Below, piece after piece: positions 52,451 through 61,212 of a stretch of 64,000 bases of DNA. Position numbers and translations under genes: made by a program. The stretch is from Nocardioides massiliensis (GTDB taxonomy: Bacteria; Actinomycetota; Actinomycetes; Propionibacteriales; Nocardioidaceae), in assembly GCF_030811215.1 (NCBI RefSeq), contig NZ_JAUSQM010000001.1:3162001-3226000 (forward strand). The letters run 5' to 3'. The notes under the pieces are model-generated. The model did no database searches. It saw only the letters and a program-made list of their open reading frames with translations, and had not been told where the DNA came from. Positions within the stretch are counted from its first letter, which is position 1. Each line of letters starts with the position of its first letter.

Positions 52451-52756
52451 ATGACGCAGAACAACGGCCAATCCGAGGACTCCGAGGACGTCAGCGTCGG
52501 CATCGCCGTCCGCTTCGTGGAGAACCTGCAGGTCATGCCCTTCGGCGGCGACGACCACGCCGGCATCAACCTCGAGTTCGTCGACCACAGCGAGACCCCA
52601 GCGGTCGACGACGAGTGGGGCCTCGACAACGACACCGACTTCGGCCTGAAGCTGTCGATCTCCAACCTCGACCCCGAGACCGCCGCGCAGCTGTTGCTCG
52701 CCGCCGCGCAGTTCCTGCAGGACACCGAGTGGGAAGAGGTCGAGTCCACCAGCTAG
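52451..52756 (+). CDS. Small acidic protein, function unknown
   Basis: 101 residues, strongly acidic. Recognisable blocks: VGIAVRFVENLQVMPFGGDDHAG, INLEFVDHSE, WGLDNDTDFGLKLSISNLDPETAAQLLLAAAQFLQD. It looks like a compact alpha/beta protein of the type found widely in Nocardioides, with no membrane segment and no metal motif. A CGGGAG Shine-Dalgarno supports the ATG at 52451. The stop is 9 bases from the convergent rlmC stop. Confidence 0.8.
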   Translation: MTQNNGQSEDSEDVSVGIAVRFVENLQVMPFGGDDHAGINLEFVDHSETPAVDDEWGLDNDTDFGLKLSISNLDPETAAQLLLAAAQFLQDTEWEEVESTS

Positions 52757-52765
52757 GACCGATTC

Positions 52766-53932
52766 TCAGGTGCGGCGCACGAGCAGCGTCAGCACCTCGG
52801 TGTGCGCGGTGTGGGGAAACATGTCGAGCACCTGCGCACGCACCGGCGCCAGTGACGGCATCGTCTCCAGGTCGCGACGCAGCGTGTCGACGTTGCAGCT
52901 GGAGTAGACGACGTACGGCGTCCGCGCTCGCTCGAGCCACCCGGCCAGGTCGGTGCCGATCCCCCTGCGGGGTGGGTTGACCACGACCAGGTCGGGGGCC
53001 GCGGCGGGGTCCTGGGCGAGGACGTGCGCGGTCGCGTCGGCGGCGATGAACTCCGCCGTCACCCCGGCCTCGGCTGCGCTGTGGGCGGCACTGCGCACCG
53101 CCTCGGCGCTGATCTCGACACCCACCGCCTCGCGCCCCTCGCCGGCGAGGTGCAGCGCGAACCCGCCCACCCCGCAGTAGAGGTCCCACAGGCTGCTCGG
53201 CGCGAGCTCGTCGACCCAGCTCCGGGCTCGCGCATAGAGCGCCTGCGCCACCGCCGTGTTGGTCTGGAAGAAGCTCTGCGGGCGCAGGTGCAGCGTCACC
53301 GCGCCCAGCCGCATCGGCAGCGTCGCCTGGTCGGTGAGCACGTCCTCCTCGGGACCCTCGATCACGGCCTTCGGCTCCGGTTGGAGGTTCACCGACACGA
53401 CGCGCACCTGCGGGAGCTGCTCGGTGAGCCAGGCCAGGTGCTTGCGCAGCCGCGGCACTGCCTCGGTGCTGCGCAGCACGAACCGCACCATGAGCTCGCC
53501 GTCGGGCGAGATGGTCACCAGCAGGTGCTTGAGCTCCCCGCGACGCGCCTCGATGTCGTACGGCGTGAGCCGCGCCCGCGCGACGAGCTCGGCCAGGGTC
53601 GGCAACGCTGCGGTGATGCCGGCGTCGTGCAGCGGGCAGTCGCGCAGGTCGACCCCACCGGTGACGGGGTTCCAGATCCCCAGCACCGGCTGCTCGCTCG
53701 TCCCGGTGACGACGAGCTTCGCCTTGTTGCGGAACCCACCGGCCGGGCTGACCTGGGGCGGGAGCCAGTCGATCTCCCGCCACTGCAGCAGGACGCCTTC
53801 GGCGTGCTCCTGCTTCGTCCGGAGCTGGGCGGCGTACGGCGTCTCCAGCCACGTGCACGACCGGCAGCGCCCCGCGGCGTAGTGGTGACAGGGCAGGGCG
53901 AGCTCGGCAGCGCTCAACGCGGGAGTGCTCAC
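52766..53932 (-). CDS. rlmC: 23S rRNA (uracil-C5)-methyltransferase of the RlmC/TrmA family
   Basis: 388 residues. A [4Fe-4S] cluster site at C15-x7-C23-x2-C26 plus a further Cys in LRDCPLHD. The SAM domain has DLYCGVGGFALHLAGEG, NPPRRGIG, and the catalytic cysteine in SSCNVDTLRRDL. These fit the RlmC (747/U-specific) group, though RlmD or TrmA cannot be excluded by eye. The start is the GTG at 53932, overlapping the upstream gene's TGA (GTGA). Confidence 0.9.
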   Translation of the reverse strand: MSTPALSAAELALPCHHYAAGRCRSCTWLETPYAAQLRTKQEHAEGVLLQWREIDWLPPQVSPAGGFRNKAKLVVTGTSEQPVLGIWNPVTGGVDLRDCPLHDAGITAALPTLAELVARARLTPYDIEARRGELKHLLVTISPDGELMVRFVLRSTEAVPRLRKHLAWLTEQLPQVRVVSVNLQPEPKAVIEGPEEDVLTDQATLPMRLGAVTLHLRPQSFFQTNTAVAQALYARARSWVDELAPSSLWDLYCGVGGFALHLAGEGREAVGVEISAEAVRSAAHSAAEAGVTAEFIAADATAHVLAQDPAAAPDLVVVNPPRRGIGTDLAGWLERARTPYVVYSSCNVDTLRRDLETMPSLAPVRAQVLDMFPHTAHTEVLTLLVRRT

Positions 53933-55209
53933 AGGAGTCCGAGCGCCCTGCGCGCGATGTGCTGGGCGACACCAGGTGTGCCGTGACCGGGGAACCACAT
54001 GCCTCCGAGGATCTCGAAGGCGTCCAAGGTCGGCGAACGCGGGTCGGGGTCCGGCTGCGATCGACGGAACCGCGACGGCGGCCAGCGCTCGAGCAACAGG
54101 TCACCCACGCGCTGCTCCCACTGCTCGGGCGCGCCGCCGGAGGCGACCACCAGGACCGTGGCCCACCCGGTCGAACGATCGCGTCGCGAACGACCGAGAG
54201 CGAGGCGCTCACAGAGGTGCGGGAGGAGGGCTGGCGGGTTCTCGACGACGGCCTGCCCGGCACGGGTCAGCTCGAGGCGACGACGTTGGATCTTCATCAG
54301 ACCGGCGGCGACCACGGTACGGATCAGACCTTCAACCCGCGCCGGTGGAAGGCCAGCACCCTCCGCGACCCGGCCGACCATCGTCGGCGACAGTCGCTTG
54401 TGCTCATCGATCTCGGCGCCTTCCGTCAGACCGCCCAGCACCCTCACCCAAGGAACACCCGCCGACGCGATATCGGCTGCGCTGGGCTGGGCCGGGACGC
54501 GGTCGAGGTCAGCGATCAATCGCTGCGCGGTCGGGCACTCCCGGGTCGCCCACCTGAGGTACTCCTGGCACCGCCACGCGAGAGACCCCAGCCGATCGAT
54601 GGCCCGCACCCGCACGCGCGCCGCACCGAGATCGAATGCCTCGAGTGAGTCGGGTTCCCCCCAGCGCCGGTACTCGAGCCTTGCCCCGCCCACCAGTTCC
54701 ACCGGGACCGTCGGGACATCGAGCACGGCGACCACGCTGATCGAACACACGTCGACGAGGTCGTCGTAGCCCTCCTCCACGTGGCACAGCTCGTCACCCG
54801 GCCGCGCCACAAGCTCGTCGAGCCGAACGTCCGACTGAATCCTTCCGGCCAGTCCGATGAACTGCTCCTCCGACGGCCGTAGCAACCGAGGAGCCCTGGG
54901 GTCCGCTCCGAGGTGCAGTCGGTAGCGATGCCCTCCCTTACGACCGAACGCTGCTCCGATGGCCCGGTGCAGCCGGTCGCACGGGACATCCCCGCGCACG
55001 ACCAGTTCCCGCCACACCGGGGGCTCGTCGTCGAGGCCGACATCGACGCGGAGCCGGAAGCCGTGCACCTCCGACGGGTGCCGGTTCGACTGGGATCGGT
55101 CGGCCCACGCGTCGGCCGTCGGCGTGGGTCGCCGGCGGGATCTGCGGGCCGGTGCGCGTGCGAAGAGACTGATGACCTCTGCGTCTCGAACGCGATCGAT
55201 CTCGTCCAT
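53929..55209 (-). CDS. Plasmid pRiA4b ORF-3-like domain protein
   Basis: 426 residues. The N-terminal 200 residues carry a pRiA4b ORF-3-type domain: PPVWRELVVRGDVPCDRLHRAIGAAFGR, the HRYRL strand, DELCHVEEGYDDLVDVCSISVVAVL, then GARLEYRRWG. The C-terminal half (about 210-426) is helical with GLPPARVEGLIRTVVAAGLM and RLELTRAGQAVVENPPALLPHLCERLAL, which resembles a winged helix. Family members occur on plasmids and beside mobile DNA, function unknown. The end overlaps rlmC by 4 bases. It starts 12 bases from the HNH gene, with which it shares strand. Confidence 0.82.
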   Translation of the reverse strand: MDEIDRVRDAEVISLFARAPARRSRRRPTPTADAWADRSQSNRHPSEVHGFRLRVDVGLDDEPPVWRELVVRGDVPCDRLHRAIGAAFGRKGGHRYRLHLGADPRAPRLLRPSEEQFIGLAGRIQSDVRLDELVARPGDELCHVEEGYDDLVDVCSISVVAVLDVPTVPVELVGGARLEYRRWGEPDSLEAFDLGAARVRVRAIDRLGSLAWRCQEYLRWATRECPTAQRLIADLDRVPAQPSAADIASAGVPWVRVLGGLTEGAEIDEHKRLSPTMVGRVAEGAGLPPARVEGLIRTVVAAGLMKIQRRRLELTRAGQAVVENPPALLPHLCERLALGRSRRDRSTGWATVLVVASGGAPEQWEQRVGDLLLERWPPSRFRRSQPDPDPRSPTLDAFEILGGMWFPGHGTPGVAQHIARRALGLL

Positions 55210-55221
55210 GGCGGCATCGAA

Positions 55222-56787
55222 TCAGACCGTGCGGATCCGCGTTTTCGCCCTGTGGACAGGGCAGTACGCCCGCGCGGGTCCTCGTTGGTCGAGCCTGTCG
55301 AGACCCGCGCAGGCGACGGGGCGGGATCGCGAGGTCGGCGGGTCGGTGCCGCCGACGTACTCGATGAGGAAGTCGTGCAGATACATCTCGATGACTGAGG
55401 TCTTTGTCGATCGAGCGAACGTCTTTGTTGATCGAGCGGAGTCGAGATCCGATGCGTCACCGTCCCTGACGGACCGCCCCCACCGGTCACGCCACGCATA
55501 GGTCCCGTCGCGGCGGCGTTGGTAGGTCCACCCCATGTGGGTCTTGAGCCGGTGATGCGAACGGCAGAGCGGAGCCAGGTTCGCCAGTGACGTCTGGCCG
55601 GGTGGGCCGCCGTCCTCGAGCGGGACGTAGGGCTCGATGTGGTCGGCATCGCAGGCTCTGGCGGTGGTGGTGCAGCCGGGGAACACGCAGACCTCGTCGC
55701 GCAGGATCATCGCCTCGCGCATCCACGCCGGCGGGTCGTGCTGATCCACGGCCTGGTCGGTGTTGGTGTCGATCACCGGCCGGACGTTGATGCGTCCGGA
55801 GCCGACGCCGCCGGGGCGGGTCAACCATTCGCTGAGCCGCGCGAGGGTGATGGGTCCCAGCTTCTCGATGCTCGCGCCGTGGTCGATGCCACGGCTGGTC
55901 ATGATCGCGAGGTCGGCGAGGGTGCAGTGGATGTAGATGTTCGCGACTCGGGTCGTTGTGCCTGGCGACTTCGTCTTCGTGGTCCCGCCCGAACTGGTGT
56001 CGGGCAGGGTGCCGTTGAGGAAGTCCATCGCCAGTTGCGGGTCGAGCAGGGTCCCGACCGCTTTGGCGCGACGGGCTTGGTGGTCGTCGGTGTCGCCGGC
56101 GGCCTTCAGCCCTGCGGCGATGGTGTCGAGGGTCTGGTCGAGCAGTTCGGCGTCGGGGGCGTCGAGGTTCATGTGCACCCCACGCAACAGGCCTTGGCAG
56201 GTGTCGGGGTCGAGCCACACGCCGCGGCCGTCCTGGCGACGTTCCTCGCGTCGGGCGAAGAGCTCGGCGTCGAACCGGCGGATCGCCTCGTCGACCAGTT
56301 CGGGGGCGGCGTTGTTGGGCTTGCGCTTCTGCAACCGATGCGTCAGCTGCGCATCCACCCACGACGCGGCCTCGAAGGACAGCTTGCGGGTCTCCTTGGC
56401 CACGGCCCGCACCCGCCACGCCTCGGTCTTGCCCTCCACCATCCGCGCCCACAGCCGCGGGAGGCGGTGGGCGATCTCGATCGCATCGCCCAGGAGTTGC
56501 CGTGCGGACTGCAGCGGCATCCGTAGGTGACCGGAGAGCTCGCTGGCGGCGTACTCACTCACGATCGGCGCGCCCTCGCCCGCGAGCGCCACCATCCGCT
56601 CCGGCTCGTGCTTGAACGCGGCGTGATCGGCCATGATCTGGTGGCCCTCGTACAGGCCAGCGAGGTGCGCGGCGAGGAGGAGCTCATCGGTCTGCTCGCG
56701 CTGGACCCGGGCCCGGGAAGCGCGCATGGCTTCCCACACTTCGGCCTTGCCGAAGTTCTCCAGATCGCCTCGATCGAGCATGCTCAA
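55222..56787 (-). CDS. HNH endonuclease domain protein (DUF222)
   Basis: 521 residues. DUF222 fills about residues 30-340 (LAGLYEGHQIMADHAAF, LRMPLQSARQLLGDAIEIAHRLPRLW). An HNH nuclease domain follows: CVFPGCTTTARACDADHIEPY, then NLAPLCRSHHRLKTHMGW with the zinc CxxC..CxxH layout and catalytic His. These proteins are abundant in actinobacteria, often mobile or intervening, with unknown DNA targets. The last 75 residues are read from REP-like DNA and include the repeat RSTKT-FA-RSTKT, so the natural C-terminus was probably near residue 445. Confidence 0.9.
   Translation of the reverse strand: MSMLDRGDLENFGKAEVWEAMRASRARVQREQTDELLLAAHLAGLYEGHQIMADHAAFKHEPERMVALAGEGAPIVSEYAASELSGHLRMPLQSARQLLGDAIEIAHRLPRLWARMVEGKTEAWRVRAVAKETRKLSFEAASWVDAQLTHRLQKRKPNNAAPELVDEAIRRFDAELFARREERRQDGRGVWLDPDTCQGLLRGVHMNLDAPDAELLDQTLDTIAAGLKAAGDTDDHQARRAKAVGTLLDPQLAMDFLNGTLPDTSSGGTTKTKSPGTTTRVANIYIHCTLADLAIMTSRGIDHGASIEKLGPITLARLSEWLTRPGGVGSGRINVRPVIDTNTDQAVDQHDPPAWMREAMILRDEVCVFPGCTTTARACDADHIEPYVPLEDGGPPGQTSLANLAPLCRSHHRLKTHMGWTYQRRRDGTYAWRDRWGRSVRDGDASDLDSARSTKTFARSTKTSVIEMYLHDFLIEYVGGTDPPTSRSRPVACAGLDRLDQRGPARAYCPVHRAKTRIRTV
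55281..55451. repeat. REP-like repeat cluster in the 3' end of the HNH gene
   Basis: Contains a GGTCGAG-CCTGT-CGAGACC palindrome near 55290-55310, an 18-base direct repeat GTCTTTGTCGATCGAGCG (55400-55417) with a one-mismatch copy at 55421-55438, and TTGATCGAGCGGAGTCGAGATC near 55429-55450. The GTCGAG/CTCGAC style matches the dispersed repeats in Nocardioides genomes. Copies elsewhere in the genome are expected but unseen here. Confidence 0.6.
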
Positions 56788-56826
56788 AGTCTCCCAGGGC
56801 CTACCGACAGTCCGGCTCGACGCAGG

Positions 56827-57183
56827 TCAACGACCACGCACGCGGCGCGTCCAGGAGCCGCATGGTTGAGTCGATCCACGGCTCACGCCCAGGCACGCGG
56901 GAAGGCCGACACCGAAGGGATCGACCACAACGTAGCCGTTGAGAAAGATCTCGCAGTCGCAGAAGCCCCCGACGTCCTCGAACCGTCGCAGCAGCGCACT
57001 CGCGCGGGGTGCTCGACGGACGCGGTAGCGCTCGGCGAACCGCAACGTCTCGTCGCATCCCCAGGCATCGAGCATGCGCGCGACGAAGCAGAGCACGCAC
57101 TCCCCCTGCCTCGGCTCCGTCCAGTCCTGGGCGAGCTGGCGAAGCTCCTCCTCCGCTGCGGCCGCGATCGACTTGTCGCTCAT
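56827..57183 (-). CDS. DUF2695 domain-containing protein
   Basis: 118 residues. The core CVLCFVARMLDAWGCDETLRFAERYR...GGFCDCEIFLNGY is typical of DUF2695, with cysteines C29, C32, C43, C75, C77 and C97, a likely metal or disulphide set. Function unknown. The ATG at 57183 has GGGGAGG 7 bases upstream. The remaining C-terminal residues (GSTQPCGSWTRRVRGR) look low-complexity. It is 39 bases downstream of the HNH gene's start and separated from the luciferase-like gene by a 16-bp stem-loop. Confidence 0.83.
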   Translation of the reverse strand: MSDKSIAAAAEEELRQLAQDWTEPRQGECVLCFVARMLDAWGCDETLRFAERYRVRRAPRASALLRRFEDVGGFCDCEIFLNGYVVVDPFGVGLPACLGVSRGSTQPCGSWTRRVRGR

Positions 57184-57246
57184 GGTGCCTCCCCGAGAGT
57201 TGTCCGTGGAACAACTCCACACCTCGGCACCGACAGTCAACGTCGT

Positions 57247-57293
57247 GATACGCCACGCACCCCGATCCGGCTGGTCAGGGTGCGTGGCGTATC
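57247..57293. terminator. Perfect 16-bp stem-loop terminator
   Basis: GATACGCCACGCACCC (57247-57262) and its exact reverse complement GGGTGCGTGGCGTATC (57278-57293), loop 15 bases, lie 12 bases past the stop of the luciferase-like gene and 63 bases before the DUF2695 ATG. No T-tract. The length of the perfect stem is unusual for a simple terminator; it may also be a REP-type insertion. Confidence 0.75.
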
Positions 57294-57304
57294 CCGTGCC
57301 TCTC

Positions 57305-58324
57305 TCAGCGCCAGCCGAGCTCCGGCGCGAGGTGGGTGAGCACGGACTCGAGGACGTGGGCGTTGTAGTCGACGCCCAGCTGGTTCGGGACCGTGAGGAG
57401 CAGGGTGTCGGCAGCGGCGATGGCCTCGTCCTCGGCGAGGTCCTTGACCAGCTGCTCGGGCTCGCCGGCGTACGTCTTGCCGAAGCGGGCGCGACCACCC
57501 TCGAGCATGCCGACCTGGTCGCTGCCGGTGGACTCGTGGCCGAAGTACGCCCGGTCGGCGTCGCTGACGATCGGGAAGATGCTGCGGCTGACCGAGACCT
57601 GCGGCTCGAAGTCGTGACCCGCGGCCTTCCAGGTGTCGCGGAAGAGCTGGATCTGCTCGGCCTGGAGCTGGTGGAACGGCACGCCGGTGTCCTCGGTGAG
57701 CAGGGTGGAGCTCATGAGGTGCATGCCCTCCTCCGCCGCCCATTGCGCGGTCGCCCGTGAGCCGGCGCCCCACCAGATGCGCCGCTGCAGCCCCTCGGAA
57801 TGCGGCTCGACGCGCAGCAGGCCGGGCGGGTTGGGGAACATCGGGGTCGGGCTGGGCTCGGCGAACCCCTTGCCCTCGATCACCTGGCGGAAGATCCGTG
57901 TGTGTTCGCGCGCCATGTCGGCGGAGTCCTGACCCTCGGGCGGGGCGTAGCCGAAGTAGCGGAACCCGTCGACGACCTGCTCCGGTGATCCGCGGCTGAT
58001 GCCGAGCTGCAGACGACCGCCGGCGATCAGGTCGGCGGCGCCGGCGTCCTCGGCCATGTAGAGGGGGTTCTCGTACCTCATGTCGATGACGCCCGTACCG
58101 ATGTCGATCCGGCTTGTGCGCGCACCCACCGCGGCGAGCAGCGGGAACGGCGAGGCCAGCTGCTGGGCGAAGTGGTGCACGCGGAAGTACGCACCGTCGG
58201 CCCCGACCTCCTCGGCAGCGACCGCCAGGTCGATGGACTGCAGCAGCACGTCCGACGCCGACCGCGTCTTCGAGTGCGGCGACGCCGACCAATGGCCGAA
58301 GGACAGGAACCCGATCTTCTTCAT
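57305..58324 (-). CDS. LLM-class flavin-dependent oxidoreductase (luciferase-like)
   Basis: 339 residues from the ATG at 58324 (MKKIGFLSFGHWSAS); the frame further upstream is unsupported. Bacterial-luciferase-like TIM barrel: FRVHHFAQQLASPFPLLAAVGART, IDIGTGVIDMRYENPLYMAEDAGAADLIAGGRLQLGISRG, GAGSRATAQWAAEEGMHL. It probably uses FMN (or F420) with an unknown small substrate. The C-terminal LGVDYNAHVLESVLTHLAPELGWR is typical of this subgroup. It is divergent from the CNNM gene across 185 bases. Confidence 0.9.
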   Translation of the reverse strand: MKKIGFLSFGHWSASPHSKTRSASDVLLQSIDLAVAAEEVGADGAYFRVHHFAQQLASPFPLLAAVGARTSRIDIGTGVIDMRYENPLYMAEDAGAADLIAGGRLQLGISRGSPEQVVDGFRYFGYAPPEGQDSADMAREHTRIFRQVIEGKGFAEPSPTPMFPNPPGLLRVEPHSEGLQRRIWWGAGSRATAQWAAEEGMHLMSSTLLTEDTGVPFHQLQAEQIQLFRDTWKAAGHDFEPQVSVSRSIFPIVSDADRAYFGHESTGSDQVGMLEGGRARFGKTYAGEPEQLVKDLAEDEAIAAADTLLLTVPNQLGVDYNAHVLESVLTHLAPELGWR

Positions 58325-58509
58325 GCAACCTTCAACCAAGATCGGGCGGGGGATGTTCCGGTTCACGGGTTTTCGGGTGTGCTGGCAAGATATGCGCATC
58401 GAGTCGCCACCCGGGCGGCCCGCCCTGAGGAGACCCACCCCCGAATGGAAAGCGACAGTTGTCGTTCCACTGCGCCTGATCACCAACGCCTGAGTCGCCT
58501 CGGAGCCCG

Positions 58510-59928
58510 ATGATGTGGGCGCTCACGCTCCTCCTCGGACTGCTCGTCGTGCTGGCGATCACCGTCGCCACGGGCTACTTCGTCGCCCAGGAGTTCGCCT
58601 ACATGGCGGTCGACCGGTCGCGGCTGAAGGCCCGGGCCTCCGCGGGTGACACCGCCGCGGCCCGTGCTCTGGCCGTCACCCGGCGTACGTCGTTCATGCT
58701 GTCCGGCGCGCAGCTCGGCATCACCGTCACCGCGCTCCTGGTGGGCTTCGTCGCCGAGCCGCTTATCGGGCAGTCGCTCAGCACCGCGCTGGGTGGCGTC
58801 GGCGTCCCGAGCGGGGTCGGCGTGGCCATCGGCACCGTCGCCGCGCTGCTGCTGTCGACCTTCGTGCAGATGCTGTTCGGCGAGCTGTTCCCCAAGAACC
58901 TGGCCATCGCCCGCCCCGAGCCGGTGGCCGTCAGCCTGGCGGCCTCCACCACGATCTATCTGGCGGTCTTCGGCTGGCTGATCAAGATCTTCGACCAGGC
59001 CTCCAACCTGCTGCTGAGGGCGTTCGGCATGGAGCCCGTCCACGATGTCGAGCACTCGGCCACGCGCCGGGACCTGGAGCACATCGTCGCCGGCTCCCGC
59101 GACAGCGGCGAGCTCCCGGCAGAGCTGTCCTTGCTCCTCGACCGGCTCATCGACTTCCCCGACGAGGACGTCGAGCACGCGATGATCCCGCGCTCGCGCG
59201 TCGACGTGGTCCGTCCAGAGGTATCGATCGGGTCCGTGCGCGCTCTCATGAGCACCGGGCACTCGCGCTACCCCGTCCTCGACGACGACGAGGAGATCCT
59301 CGGTGTCGTCCACCTGCAGGACGTCCTCGGCGGCACCCACACCGACGACGCCCCGGTCTCCACCCTCATGCGCCCACCGGTCCTCGTGCCCACCACGATG
59401 AGCCTCCCGGACGCGCTCGACCTGCTGACCTCGGCCAGCAGCCAGCTGGCGTGCGTGCTCGATGAGTACGGCGGCCTGGCCGGCGTCCTGACCGTAGAGG
59501 ACCTGGCGGAGGAGCTCGTCGGCGAGATCACCGACGAGCACGACCCCGAGGAAGACTTCGAGCCGGTGGTCCTCACTTCTGACGCGACCGTGTGGGAGAT
59601 GCCCGGCGACGTCCACCTCGACGAGGTCGGTCGCAGCATCGACCGCGAGCTCCCCGACAGCGAGAGCGAGACCCTCGGCGGACTGGTCACCGAGCTGTAC
59701 GGCGCCCTGCCCGACATCGGCACCGAGGTGGTGCTCGAGCTCCCGCTCGATCCCGCACTCCTGGCCGAGGACGAAGGCCCCGAGCCCGAGGCGCTCCTGC
59801 TCGAGGTGCTCGAGATCGAGCGGCACGTGCCCGCGCTCGTCCGGGTGCGCCTCGGGTCCGCGGCCAACACCTCGACCAGGGACACCACCGCGGCCGACGC
59901 CACCCACGCCGAGGAGGCACAGTCGTGA
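58510..59928 (+). CDS. CNNM/CorC-like transporter-associated protein (hemolysin family)
   Basis: 472 residues. DUF21/CNNM membrane domain (about 1-175): LVVLAITVATGYFVAQEFAYMAV, SGAQLGITVTALLVGF, FGELFPKNLAIA. Two CBS motifs follow (about 235-345; SRYPVLDDDEEILGVVHLQDVL; TSASSQLACVLDEYGGLAGVL), then a CorC_HlyC domain (about 370-455; TSDATVWEMPGDVHLDEVG). Family members transport Mg/Co ions or regulate such transport. A GGAG sits about 7 bases before the ATG. Overlaps the second CNNM gene by 4 bases (GTGA). Confidence 0.92.
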   Translation: MMWALTLLLGLLVVLAITVATGYFVAQEFAYMAVDRSRLKARASAGDTAAARALAVTRRTSFMLSGAQLGITVTALLVGFVAEPLIGQSLSTALGGVGVPSGVGVAIGTVAALLLSTFVQMLFGELFPKNLAIARPEPVAVSLAASTTIYLAVFGWLIKIFDQASNLLLRAFGMEPVHDVEHSATRRDLEHIVAGSRDSGELPAELSLLLDRLIDFPDEDVEHAMIPRSRVDVVRPEVSIGSVRALMSTGHSRYPVLDDDEEILGVVHLQDVLGGTHTDDAPVSTLMRPPVLVPTTMSLPDALDLLTSASSQLACVLDEYGGLAGVLTVEDLAEELVGEITDEHDPEEDFEPVVLTSDATVWEMPGDVHLDEVGRSIDRELPDSESETLGGLVTELYGALPDIGTEVVLELPLDPALLAEDEGPEPEALLLEVLEIERHVPALVRVRLGSAANTSTRDTTAADATHAEEAQS

Positions 59929-60935
59929 CCGGCAACCCGCTCGCGGTCATGGTCGTGACCACGCTCCTCATCGTCCTCAGCGCGTTCTTCGTGGCCGCCG
60001 AGTTCGCCCTCCTCGCCGTACGTCGGCACCGGCTCGAGGAGCGTGCCGGCGACAGCCGTTCGGCGCGTGCAGCGCTGCGCTCCTACAACGAGCTCACCGT
60101 CTTGCTGGCTGGCTGCCAGCTCGGCATCACCGCCTGCGCCCTCGCGCTGGGCGCGATCACCAAGCCTGCGGTCAAGCACGCCCTCACGCCGCTCATCGCC
60201 GATCTCGGCGGGCCGGCATGGGTCGCTGACGCCGGCGGCTTCATGCTGGCGCTGATCGTGGTGGCGTTCCTGCACCTCGTGATCGGTGAGATGGCGCCGA
60301 AGTCCTGGGCGATCGCGCACCCCGAGACCGCCGCGACAGTCCTCGCCCTCCCTATGCGCGCCTTCATGTGGCTCACGCGTCCCCTGCTCCGCTTCCTCAA
60401 CGAAGCGGCCAACTGGTGCCTGCGCCGTGTCGGCGTCGAGCCGCAGGACAGCGTGATGACCAGCCAGACGGCGGCCGACCTGCGCCAGCTGGTGGAGCAC
60501 TCCGCCAACGTCGGCGCGCTCGACGCGAGCTTCTCCACGCAGATGACCGAGGCGATCGACCTGGCCGAGCTGACCCTCGCCGACCTGGTGCGTCTCGACC
60601 AGCCCTTGGCGGCGGTGCCGTCGGACGCGCCGATCGAGGCCGTCCAGGACTCCGCCCGCACCACCGGCCACCTGCGGATCCTGCTCGCCGACGGTGGAGC
60701 TGTCACCGACGTCGTCCACGTGCGCGACACGCTCGACCAAGAGCCCGGCACCGCGGCCCGCGCGTTCGCCCGGCCGGTGCTGGAGATCGCGGCCGACACC
60801 CCGGTGTACGCCGCACTGGCGACGATGCGGGAGACCCGCAACCACCTGGTCCTCGTCACCTCCCCCGAGGGACACGGCGTGGTCACGCTCACCGACGTGC
60901 TCGAGCGACTGCTGCCGACCGCAGCCGTGCGGTGA
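59925..60935 (+). CDS. CNNM/CorC-like membrane protein, second copy
   Basis: 336 residues, shorter than its neighbour because it lacks the CorC_HlyC domain. The DUF21 membrane domain includes LLIVLSAFFVAAEFALLAVRR, GCQLGITACALALG and GEMAPKSWAIA. A degenerate CBS pair follows (DLVRLDQPLAAVPSDAP; LVLVTSPEGHGVVTLTDVL). The GTG overlaps the first gene's stop, so the two are co-translated; they probably form a heteromeric ion-handling complex. Divergence from the first copy suggests an ancient rather than recent duplication. Confidence 0.9.
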   Translation: MTGNPLAVMVVTTLLIVLSAFFVAAEFALLAVRRHRLEERAGDSRSARAALRSYNELTVLLAGCQLGITACALALGAITKPAVKHALTPLIADLGGPAWVADAGGFMLALIVVAFLHLVIGEMAPKSWAIAHPETAATVLALPMRAFMWLTRPLLRFLNEAANWCLRRVGVEPQDSVMTSQTAADLRQLVEHSANVGALDASFSTQMTEAIDLAELTLADLVRLDQPLAAVPSDAPIEAVQDSARTTGHLRILLADGGAVTDVVHVRDTLDQEPGTAARAFARPVLEIAADTPVYAALATMRETRNHLVLVTSPEGHGVVTLTDVLERLLPTAAVR

Positions 60936-61198
60936 GCGACGACCGGCCACGCAACGGCGCAGGAGCGTTGGCGCTGTCGACCGGTCTCCTCGCCCTGGCG
61001 TTCGCGTTCTTCCCGTTCGTGGGGGAGTTCGTGTCGGTCCCGACCGCGCTCGTCGCGATCGTGGCCGGCTGGGTCGGCATGCAACGCGCCGACCGCTTCG
61101 TCGCCACCAACGGTGGTGAGGCCATCACGGGCCTGCTGCTCGGGGTCGGTGGGCTGGCGGTCACCGCGATCGTCATGGCCGCGACGCGGATGGGCTGA
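60932..61198 (+). CDS. DUF4190 domain-containing membrane protein
   Basis: 88 residues with two membrane helices (ALALSTGLLALAFAFFPFVGEFVSVPTALVAIVAGWVG) and a third at the C-terminus (AITGLLLGVGGLAVTAIVMAA), the layout of DUF4190. The GTG overlaps the preceding stop by 4 bases (GTGA), giving a three-gene CNNM-CNNM-DUF4190 operon. It may be an accessory of the CNNM pair; inferred from coupling only. It ends 14 bases from the convergent vapC stop. Confidence 0.82.
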   Translation: MSDDRPRNGAGALALSTGLLALAFAFFPFVGEFVSVPTALVAIVAGWVGMQRADRFVATNGGEAITGLLLGVGGLAVTAIVMAATRMG

Positions 61199-61212
61199 CG
61201 GACTATTCAGCC

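Noticed and set aside
56801-57256. 151-codon minus-strand frame overlapping DUF2695
   Set aside because: A different reading frame over the same DNA; only the other frame contains the conserved DUF2695 cysteines and a Shine-Dalgarno.
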